Source: Climacium dendroides (lineage: Eukaryota; Streptophyta; Bryopsida; Hypnales; Climaciaceae). From it: a DNA stretch of 64,000 nucleotides. A program made the position numbers and the translations under genes. The stretch lies in the NCBI GenBank assembly GCA_950106755.1, contig OX467082.1:35278001-35342000 (forward strand), in the 5' to 3' direction. Shown here piece after piece: positions 46,111 to 56,030 of the stretch (within the stretch, counting starts at the first letter, position 1; every line of letters starts with the position of its first letter). The notes beneath the pieces are model-generated. The model saw nothing but the letters and a program-made list of their open reading frames with translations. It was not told where the DNA came from and searched no databases.

Positions 46111-49100
46111 CTAAAATGAAAAGATGGAGGACATGGGTTTAGGACAAAATGGCGAATTACCTGGGCAGCGCCTCGATTAGGTCTTCTACTTGTAAAGTCA
46201 AGAATGTCCGAGCAATGCTGAGTCGTCCCCATGCCTTCGACTAACGCTCCAGAATCGGCAAGGGCTCGTAAGTTACGCTCTTCCGATGTTGCAAAAACGT
46301 AGGTCTGGCTGAGTCAACGGGGACCACCTCATCACCAGCCTGAACTTCGTGAGCGCTATCAGGCTCATGAAGAGCATAAGGGTCGTCCGGTGTATTGATG
46401 ATGGTCTCAAATACATCTTCCAAGCTGCGAGGGGTGCTGTCCACGAGTTCCACATGATGCCGCATTGGGGAGTTAGAATTGCTGATAATGGACGCTCCAA
46501 GAGGCGGAGTGCATTGTGTGGGGAAATTGGACATGTCCAGATCTTGAGTCTGGATATCGTCAATGCGTAGTGATGGAGTCTGCTGCGAAATCGGAATACC
46601 GTCCTTCAGAAACATTGCGTCATGAAACACTTCCGCTGCACTTGACGATTGACCTTCTACTACCTCACATACATGCGAATCTTGACTAAAGGAATGTGGA
46701 CCGGATAGTTTTACCACGTCTGCAATAATAACTGCTCCTTCGATACACAATGTACCTCCAGAAGCCGGTACCGACTGTAGTCCGCCGTCTTGAAACACTA
46801 CGTCTGGAACACTCGATCGGCCGTCTGTAATCAACTCGACCTGTGAATCTTCACTTAAGGGTTTAGGGACGTCCCTCAAAAGCACTTACTACACTAATGA
46901 CGCGCCTTCAATTGGAAGTATGACCTGCAAATCTTGCACGTCAAGACCAGGCGCAGCACTGTTGTTGCTGCCAAGTTGGGTCCGCCAAGCTGCCTTGTCG
47001 TCGTCCTCAATGGCCGAGTCCAACGACTGGACCAATTCCTTGATTTGGCGACGGGTCTCCGCCACTCGTGTTGCCCACTTAGGAGCATCCTCGTCCGACA
47101 CCCATCCGATGTCGAAGTCTTCACGTTGACGCAGACACTTTACCCAAATCATAGATTGTTCGGCCCACTGGTCGGGTTTTGTACTTGTCCAGCAGGTACG
47201 AAAAACTGCCGGATGATGGAGCGCCAAGTCCTGCAAGGCACGAACACGTACAGCCTCTGCCCAAAAGAGGATCCTATCGAGCACCCCGTCATCCTTACCA
47301 GCGGAGATCAGCTGGACATCCTTCATCACCTCATCTTGTATAGCCTTGGGCTCGCAACCCGTCAGACCCGCAAAATGGAAAGGTGCTTCGAACGCGAACA
47401 ACGTGACAGCTCGTCGCATGTCGTCATGCTTCTTGCAGAGACTGCGAACCACCGCCCGTGTAACCCCAAATATCGGGCATGTCATTACCCTCCACTGACC
47501 ATACACTGAGTTCATGGCGATGCGAAGTACCTTGACCAAAGGAGTTGCTGACATCCGTGAAACCCGCTCGGATAGCAATATGCGGTGCACCTCATCTGCC
47601 TTGTCCTCTGAAACACACCCTAGATGACTTAGTAAAGTGTGGACTGTGCAGAGTCTAGGGAGCTCGTGATCTGTGTCCCTAAACCTACGAAGAAACAAAG
47701 AGGAACTCGGAGAAGGCACTTACCGTCATGGTGCCAAGGCATCGGAGGAAGCTTGTAGACGACTGTGGGAGCTGAGACAATCCACCAGATTGGACACCAA
47801 TCCCAACGGTAGCTCTCACGCCTGAAGGCAGTGTCTCGTCGGAATGAATCTACCATCTCCTACACAACTCGCTCTTGAAGCAAGCGTAGCTCCGTTGCCG
47901 ACTGTGAACACCTCGACTCGTAAGTAGCTGAGTCGCTCAGAAATTGAAGGTAATTCGATAGCAAGTCCACATCGGGGGGACTTGCTCATACCTCACAGAG
48001 GCGCATATGGATTTCACAACCCTGCCAGCCGCATCGGCCACATTGAGATAATCCTCCTCCTGTGCAACGGATGAAAATGGATTAGGAGAGAAGGGAACTG
48101 ACTTTAGCCTAAATCATGAAGTTGAAACACTACAGTGTCACACGTCCCGAAACAGTACAAGGAGATTACTGAAACACTACAGTGTTATCCATACTCTCCA
48201 CCACTTTGAAGCCACCAAAGTTCTGGACTAAATTACAACAGTGATACAGTATAGAGGTCGTCAGGTTTTAGGGAAGGAGAGTACCTTGGCCTCACACAAC
48301 CACCACATGGAGCATTCCTGCGTGGCGGCTTGGAATGTTCCTGTGGTCCACGACTTCTGAAAGTGGGACTTGAACTCTACTGCGGTCTGGCCCTTGTAGT
48401 CCCAATCTAGGAGTGTTGGTCTAATCTGTACAAGGTGAAACAGGTCAGGAGGGGGACCATAGACAGGTTTGGATATCTTCTGCCAAGATGCGGCCAAGGC
48501 ATCTGACTTAATCCACGCCCGCTGCTTCACTTCACGCTCATCAGCCTGGAGACGATCATTCCGTGAGTTAGTCTCTTTTTTCAACTCCGAATGATATACA
48601 CGTGGCGGCGAAGGACACTCTCCGCACAACCAATAATGCTTCAACTCCGCGTTATCCAGCCCTGGGCACCTCCAGCAATGTGAATTTGTCGGGGAAGATA
48701 GTACTGGACTATTGTAGGCGCTGTCCTTCACGTTGCACTTCGAGTCTCCAGCAACCATGCTAGGAGACGCAGTCTCAGCATCCTGTGGATCTGATTATTC
48801 CCCACAGAGCTCGCGGTGGAAGTCTGCCACGTCATCCTCAGAATCCAGTGTTCCGCGGTCTTCACGACCGTAGTCTTCAGGACATGGCATCTGTGTCACT
48901 CCACCCAACGTCTGGCATGCAGCTCGTGGGTCGAATGGCAACTCCTCTGCACTTGGCTCATGCCCTGACTCGTGCACGGCTGAAGGGCTGCCATCCTCAG
49001 AGTTTTCGTCTTCAGAACACACGACTCTGCTACTAGGGCGCCTCACAGGTGGAGACCCACATGCACTTCGAGTCTTTGCCGGGTTTGTTGCAGTGTCGTC

Positions 49101-50666
49101 GGTAACAAGAGGCTTCACTCCCTCAGTGCCATCCTTCTTGGCCTTCTTTGCTGTTGTTGCTGCTGTTAGACGTTGCTTTGGGGCACGTTCAAGGGCCGCC
49201 TTCGTCTTCAAAAACCTCACCGGCTTCTCCCCGACCACGACAGGATGAGGTTGCTCGCCCCAAACCGGATCTGCTTGCTGCGTCAGCGAACAAGTTGACG
49301 CTCCTTCCAGTTCTTCACTTGGCGGTAATCGTGTTTCTTCCTCGTACAAATTCTGGGAGTCTATTGAGAATTCTGAAGCAGGAGGTGCTCCTGGATTCAC
49401 TAGCCGTTGCAAGACCGCAGCCGCTTCACCTGCTGGAGACACATCCGCCTCGATATTGTCGTCCCCATCATATGGGATCTCCTCTTTTGTCCCTCCCTCA
49501 TCCGCATCACTACCACGCTCCAAAAACCGTACCTTCTGCTTCTTGGCAGTCGTCTTCCCAGACTCCACATGTTTACGCTTCTGCGCGGGCTGCGAGGGCT
49601 CCTCATCATCACTGGATAGAGGGAGCACTTCGGTCGCCGCTACCGTCTTCACGCAGACCTTGCTGTCCAGTGTTTCGCGAGCTTTCTTCGCGAGTGCCTT
49701 TTTCTTGGTCGACGCCAAACTCGTTTGCGTTGTCCGTCCTTCAAGTCCCTCAGTCAGTGTTGCCTCCACGCTCTCTCGCTGAACCAATGCGAATGCACCT
49801 ACGTGAACCTCATCACCGGAGTATTTCGCACATTGCTTGCCCTCGTCACGTGAAACACCAGAGTGTTTCGGTAGTTCTTCTGCCGTTGCACCTCCATCCG
49901 GTTGTTCTTCCTCTGGCACAACTTCTTCAGCGCCCTTCGTGACTGCCATTGCTTCATTTGGCTGTGCAGAGCTGGTTCCACCTTTCTTGGGCTTTGATTT
50001 GCCCTTACTCTTGGCTTGCTCTTCCGTCGCTGCACCTGCCCGCAACATCTCCGAACTCTTTCCCTGTCCGATGCCCTGGTCCGGATACGGAAGTAAGCGT
50101 TTCGGGTTTCCCATTTCATCCTGTACAGCCGGACACTCCGTGTCCCACCTGTGCTTATTCAAGCGCATTTTGTTGGCGAAGTTGTCCCTCCCGCAGTGGA
50201 TGCATTTCTTGAACTTCCGTTTTGGGTCACCCGGCTTTGGAATGGACGTGCACGCTTGCAGTACGTATTCGTTAATGAGTCGACTGTACTCCTCCTCCGA
50301 GCCGAAGTTCACATTCAATCGCTTCCCGTCGATTGTCAATGGACGTCGAAACTCTGTCCGAGGTTGTGCGCTGGCAGCCTCCCTCACCGTTGCTACCAGC
50401 TTGTTGGCAGCCTCCCTCACCGTTGTCGCGGGCTTGGATGGTCCTGTTTCAAGTGCCTTCTATAAAACAACAGAACCCAGCAAAATTAGTGCCACCCCAA
50501 ACCCCTTTCAATTCTACCTTACTAAACCCTAAACCCTTGAAAATGAGGAAAGCAACATGCTCGCAGAAACACTTACCCCTGAATCATGGGAGTCCTTTCG
50601 GTCCGCATTAGCAGAAGCCTGTCCCCGCACTTCCGGTGCCGCAGCCGTGTGCTTGGTCTTCGCCAT
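45213..50666 (-). pseudogene. MULE-borne BED zinc finger / Ulp1 protease gene, two in-frame stops
   Basis: Minus-strand exons inferred from phase-consistent GT-AG sites are 50666-50577, 50459-48285, 48059-47992, 47935-47724, 47670-about 46895, 46840-46246, 46188-46161 (28 nt) and 46110-45213, about 1,600 codons. The N-terminus (MAKTKHTAAAPEVRGQ) leads to a BED-like finger, CIHCGRDNFANKMRLNKHRW with a following Cys. A long Lys/Glu-rich low-complexity part with KKKALAKKA and AKKQKVRFLE stretches comes next, then a second Cys cluster (CWRCPG...WLCGECP). A helical middle region, a two-fold internal repeat (SEDSQVELITDG / SQDSHVCEVVEG) and the Ulp1 domain follow. Stops are TAA at 48797-48795 and TAG at 47862-47860. 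Introns 47991-47936 (56 nt) and 47723-47671 (53 nt) are short for plants, and the junction near 46895 is unresolved. Ulp1-like proteases cleave SUMO-type isopeptide bonds. Confidence 0.8.
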
Positions 50667-52045
50667 CAAACAACAATATTTGACTTTGAAACCCGACTCA
50701 ACGAATCCAAACCAGTTCCTCCAACCGATGTGCTCGCCCCACTGAAACACTGGCTGATAATACCAGCACCGCTCCGGGTATTCAAAGGGTGTCCTATACC
50801 AGTCATGACAGGATGGAATAAGTAACAGGACATAAAATCAGTTAACTTGCAATGCCTAAATTACAAACTCCAATAGGTTGTTTGAACGTGCTTGGCTAAA
50901 ATGACATTTGCCACACGCTAAAGACTCTGCCACTGTCCTTTTCGGTGCCCCTGTCGAGCCAATACACCCAAATTTGGAGTCACGCTAACTCAACAATGTC
51001 CAGTCGACAAACCCAAATTAGGAGTCAAGCTAACTCAACCTGGACAGTCTTACTAAGTCATGAACCCTAAACCCTACAAGAACCCGCATTGCATGAAATT
51101 CTAAACCCTCACCCATGATTCTTGTTCATTTTGCGCCTTCGTCGGTAGCTTGCACCCGGCCCTTAACTCTGTCCTATACTGAGTGATGAAACTTCGCAAA
51201 TTTCTCTCAGCAAATGCTATACTGCACCTGTGTTTCTCTGCACCCCCCTAATCCGCTCTCCTGCACCCGACACTAACTATGTTTGCCCGAACTTCTGCAC
51301 TATCACGCAGGACAGCCAAATTACCGTGACCTGAGTTCTGCTGCCAAAAATTCCTGCACGACAGGCGCAAAGCTAACCTAACATCACCGACCAGCACCGC
51401 AACAAAGGAACTCACCAGTTGCGCAATGGTGTGCACGTCAGAACTCTTGTTTCCCTGAAGCGCTGTCACATACGCCGCACTGCCATTTGAATGCGCCGCA
51501 CCATCCTAAACCATTGAAAAGGAAATGAGTACTCCGCAAACCGCTCATGCCTAAACCCTAAGCTTCCGCAAGGCAAGACATCGCGCCCTCATAGGCTATT
51601 CATTGCGCCCGGCCGTCTCACACGGGTGGCAAGCAAAATTAAAAAATGTCGCCCTTTCTAAAACACAACTTTCTTCCGTGTGCGCAGCAAGTCGAAGTCC
51701 GCCCCTGCTCACAAACTACTTCACAGCTTATGTTTTCTCTGAAATCGTGCAATGATACAATCTCAAACACCTGAAACACTAGGAACGCTACGCCAGACAG
51801 TACATGCAAGCACTTAAACCGCAAAAATGATCTCCACTCGAGTTGGCTAGAACGCATGTTTGCTTCACGTCTGGCTCCTTGGCGAGGGTTGGTTCCAAAC
51901 GTAAACCCGTACCTACCACAAAGGCAGCTCGTTGTGAAACACAAGCCCTAAAACATTCCGGCTTAGTTGCCATCATGACAGGCCTACGTGTGAAACACAA
52001 GTAGGGTAATTATTGTTTTTCCCTACATGTCACTTCCTAAACCCT
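50525..52045 (-). promoter_or_regulatory. Telo-box-rich leader of the MULE Ulp1 gene
   Basis: CCCTAAACCC/AAACCCTA words occur near 50524, 51064, 51104, 51554 and 52037, oriented as mirror images of those before the transposase gene. The stretch from 50667 to 52045 has no credible coding frame; short minus-strand ORFs at 51248-51469 and 51639-51944 lack motifs. GAAACACT words lie at 50566, 50744 and 51773. Confidence 0.55.
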
Positions 52046-52059
52046 AGATTATTTTAATT

Positions 52060-54600
52060 GTTTATATTTCTTAATCCCCCCATTAAGTGAATTCTTTATT
52101 AGGTTCTTGGAATCTTCATTTCATTTTTTGAGTGCTTGATGTTTCATTGACTAACTTTGTAATGTTGGTTTTAGGCTATTGAAGGAGTTGTTCTTCTTCA
52201 TTTTTTTTTAATATTCCATTTTTCCCATTTCTTGATGCCTTTCTCATTTTGTTGTCTATATTCTTCATTATTGCATTTTCTTATTTCTAATTTCTATTTT
52301 TTTATTTTTTTTAAATTGGGTCTATGTGCCTTAATTTCACAAATTTGATGTGCCATAATTTGTGTATTCAAGTAGTTGTTATTCTTCTTTTGTTGTTAAT
52401 ATGCTATTTTTTTTCCTTTTGGATCTATCTACTTTTGGGGGTGTTGATGTGTTTCTTTTTTGAATTCTATAAAAAAAAAATTCTAATACCATTCTTTTTC
52501 ATTCTTCCGGTCTATACCACTTTCTTTTTGTTATTGTATGTGATTTTCTCCATTTCTTAAAGAACTCATAGAGTTCAGTCTTTGTTGGCTTCTTTTCTTC
52601 CTTTACTTATTTTTTTGCTTATTGATGTTTCATTTAAACGATTTTTAACTGTAGGCTTTAGTAAATTAAAGGAGTTACAGTTGTAGTTTGTTTTAAATAT
52701 TCCATTTTTCTCCCTTTTGGACCTATCCATTTATGGGGGTGTTCATGTGTTTCGTTTTTAATTCTATTTTTTTTTTCTAATTTCTTTGGTTTTTATTGCT
52801 CTGGCCTATGTGGCTTTCTTTCTTTTATTGTAAGTGAATTTCTCTCTTTCCTAATGAACTTATAGGGTTCATTGTTTGTTACCTTTTTTATTTATTTTTC
52901 TAGCGTTGATTGGTGTTTCATTAAATAATATCCTTTTTTCATGAAGGTTTTAGTGTATTGAAGAAGTTCTTCTTCTTCTATATTTTTTAGGTATTCCATT
53001 CCCCCCCCTTGTAGATCTATCCATTTCTTAGGTTCTTAATGTGTTTCTTTTTTTAATTTTTAATTTTTTTAATTTATAATTCATTTTTTTTCATTGATTG
53101 GGTCTATGTGGCTTTCTTTCTTTTATTGTAAGTGAATTTTTCTATTTTCTAATGAACTTATAGGGTTCATTGTTTGTTACCTTTTTTTTAATTTTTCTAG
53201 CATTGATTGGTGTTTCATTAAATAATATCCTTTTTTCATGACGGTTATAGTGTATTGAAGGAGTTGTTCTTCTTCCATTTTTTTTAGGTATTCCATTTCC
53301 CCCCCTTTTAGATCTATCCATTTCTTGGGTATTTTATGTGTTTCTTTTTTTAATTTCCAATTTTTTTAATTTATAATTCATTTTTTTCCATTGATTGGAT
53401 CTACGTGGCTTTCTTTCTTTTATTGTAAGTGAATTTCTCTCTTTCCTAATGAACTTATAGGGTTCATTGTTTGTTACCTTTTTTATTTATTTTTCTAGCG
53501 TTGATTGGTGTTTCATTAAATAATATCCTTTTTTCATGACGGTTATAGTGTATTGAAGGAGTTGTTCTTCCATTTTTTTTAGGTATTCCATTTCCCCCCC
53601 TTTTAGATCTATCCATTTCTTGGGTATTTTATGTGTTTCTTTTTTTAATTTCTAATTTTTTTTATTTATAATTCATTTTTTTCCATTGATTGGGTCTACG
53701 TGGCTTTCTTTCTTTTATTGTAAGTGAATTTCTCTCTTTCCTAATGAACTTATAGGGTTCATTGTTTGTTACCTTTTTTTTTAATTTTTCTAGCGTTGAT
53801 TGGTGTTTCATTAAATAATATCCTTTTTTCATGACGGTTTTAGTGTATTGAAGGAGTTGTTCTTCTTCCATTTTTTTTTAAGTATTCCATTTCCCCCCTT
53901 TTAGATCTATCCATTTCTTGGGTTCTTAATGTGTTTCTTTTTTTAATTTCCAATTTTATTTATTTATAATTCATTTTTTTCCTTTTTTCATGAAGGTTTT
54001 AGTGTATTGAAGGAGTTGTTCTTCTTCCATTTTTTTTAGGTATTCCATTTCCTCCCCTTCTAGATCTATCCATTTCTTGGGGTTCTAATGTGTTTCTTTT
54101 TTTAATTTCCAATTTTTTTATTTATAATTCATTTTTTTCCATTGATTGGGTCTATGTGGCTTTCTTTCTTTTATTGTAAGTGAATTTTTCTATTTCCTAA
54201 TGAACTTATAGGGTTCATTGTTTGTTACCTTTTTATTTTATTTTTCTAGCGTTGATTGGTGTTTCATTAAATAATATCCTTTTTTCATGACGGTTTTAGT
54301 GTATTGAAGGAGTTGTTCTTCTTCCATTTTTTTTAGGTATTCCATTTCCCCCCCTTCTAGATCTATCCATTTCTGGTGGTTTTATGTGTCTGATTTTTTT
54401 ATTCCATATTTTTTTTTAATTCTATTTTTTTTTTGATTGGGTCTATGTGCCTTTCTTTATTTTATTGTATGTGAATTTTTCCATTTCTTAATGAACTCCT
54501 GCAGTTCATTCTTTATTATGTTCTTTCCTTCCTCCTTTTTTTTTTAAATTCATGTTCTTCTCTTTTGTATTAATAGTTTTAGTTTATTTTATATTACGGA
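52060..54600. repeat. T-rich satellite, unit about 297 bp, near the MULE right end
   Basis: The word TGGCTTTCTTTCTTTTATTG recurs at 52811, 53109, 53406, 53701 and 54157, giving steps of 298, 297, 295 and 456 bp (the last with a partial extra copy). Each unit continues with TAATGAACTTATAGGGTTCA, 'gttgattggtgtttcattaaataat', 'gtattgaaggagttgttcttc' and 'agatctatccatttcttgg'. Upstream of 52800 the copies are degenerate. ORFs in this interval (e.g. 52324-52560) come from its skewed composition. Confidence 0.93.
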
Positions 54601-54639
54601 CTTTGATTTTTTTTAATTGTTGTTGTATATAGAAGGGCC

Positions 54640-55017
54640 CCAACCAAAAAGTAAATCGCAATATCAAATATGGAGACATAGAGAAACACTGAACGCACTG
54701 TGCAATACCAGGCTAAACACTAGACCCAAAAACTTTAAAGACAAAGAACACTAGGCTCGGATTGCCTGTGAAACACTATCCCAAAACACTGCCTACGAAC
54801 TGTGAAAACACTATCCCTGAAAACTACCTAGGACCTATGAAATAATATCGAAAAAAATTACCCAAGGGCCTGACATAGGGTAAATAAAGGGAGCCCATTG
54901 CCATAAATTTCAACCCAACTACCCCTACCGGAAGAGGGCAGTAGTGCTACAGTAGTGTACTTCCTATGTACTTTCTGTAGCAGGCTTTAAAAGAAGGGGT
55001 GAGATTTAGTGTGGTCC
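54640..55017. other. Right sub-terminal region and inverted terminus of the MULE
   Basis: GAAACACT occurs at 54683 and 54770, with near-matches around them (CTAAACACTAG, CAAAACACTGCC, GAAAACACTATCC). The terminus reads TAAAAGAAGGGGTGAGA followed by 'tttagtgtggtcc', the reverse complement of the left end. No gene is present. Confidence 0.75.
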
Positions 55018-55028
55018 CTCAAACACGC
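55018..55028 (+). repeat. Right 11-bp target-site duplication of the giant MULE
   Basis: Second copy of CTCAAACACGC (first at 38634-38644), directly outside the right inverted terminus. Confidence 0.85.
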
Positions 55029-56030
55029 CAATCTGGAACTTAAACCTTCTGCTCCACACTCTGTATATTTCCAAATTAGACCACCACAACAACCATCAGT
55101 TGTCACTCACTCTGCCAATTCAAACTCCATCTCCAATCACAGACACAGACAATCAAATAAATCACATGGACCAATAAACTCTTCCTCATAGCACATGCAA
55201 TCAGAAAACACACACAACCAAGCAACTCCCACTTAGATACTTTTATTAGTACTAAAATTTGGTGCTTTGGGCATTTAGGGATTAACCCATAAACAACGCG
55301 GAGGACATTTGAAGCTTTGAATCATTCCATTTGGACTAGTTATGAGAACGTTATGGACAATCTTAGTTTTTCGAGCGATACACAAATAAAACAAATAAAT
55401 ATACAGCACACATGGCTGGGACACAACTGGACTTCACTCAACAGACTGTCTCCTCCAAATCAGGAAACTCCACTTTAAAACTCCAGCCAGACGGTTCCTC
55501 AACCAACTTGGACATCCCTTAAAAATACACTGCAAACTACCAAATAGGAACCTCAAAAATAAATGCCCAAACACAAACATGAAATTCCAAATTAGCACAT
55601 GTAGTTCAACCACGCAACCCTAATTGCTGACAGCAAGACATAATCCAAATCGGAAAACACAACAACCCCAAGTTGGATGACCACAGACAGTCCCGACTAG
55701 GAATAAAGACACAGAACATTCCAATTCGGAATCACCCATAGACAACTCAGAACTGCACTTCACCCTTCGAATTGGCTTTCCCTTCCGACTCCACCTCAAC
55801 AACTCACGCTTGACTGCTTCAAACTAGGAATAAATTACAAAGAAATGACTTCCTAAATTGGTTAATAAACATTCAAAATCACCAATTTGGAACACAAAAT
55901 AAGAAAAACATAACCAAAATACCACAAAATCACACAAAATAAACACCAAAATAACAAAATAAAATCCGGATAGGTTATTTACAAACTAGAAAAATGGATT
56001 GAGAACAAGATAGACTAGAACATATATCAC
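55029..56030 (-). repeat. Ty3/gypsy LTR, second part, beyond the MULE
   Basis: The sequence has the same C/A-rich style and recurring words as 37455-38644 ('ccaatttggaacac', 'aattcggaatcacc', 'ctaggaataaa'). A foreign piece at about 55240-55380 (ATTTGGTGC..TGGGCATTTAGGGATTAACC, 'gaatcattccatttggacta') belongs to the family seen at 0.9 kb and 59.8 kb. The outer LTR end could not be fixed; composition changes near 55980-56030. Confidence 0.5.

Larger units (their letters stand above)
38645..55017. mobile_element. Giant Mutator-like element (MULE) with transposase and Ulp1 genes, 16.4 kb
   Basis: The ends share TCTCACCCCTTCTTTTA in inverted orientation, at 38657-38673 and in reverse complement near 54988-55004. 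They are preceded by CACTATT (left) and CACTAAA (right); beyond that the termini differ, with a 2-base offset to the duplication. An 11-bp direct repeat brackets the whole. Inside are a plus-strand transposase gene (39719-43636) and a minus-strand BED/Ulp1 gene (50666-45213), convergent and each close to one end. G+C is visibly higher than in the AT-rich surroundings, with sharp changes at both genes. Ulp1-carrying MULEs are known in plants (the Kaonashi type), but the length, the satellite content and the dispersed GAAACACT word are unusual. Both genes carry stops, so this copy is inactive as it stands. Confidence 0.85.

Noticed and set aside
52324..52560. A 78-codon very hydrophobic ORF
   Set aside because: T-rich satellite DNA yields Phe/Leu/Ile codons automatically; there is no start context or homologous motif.
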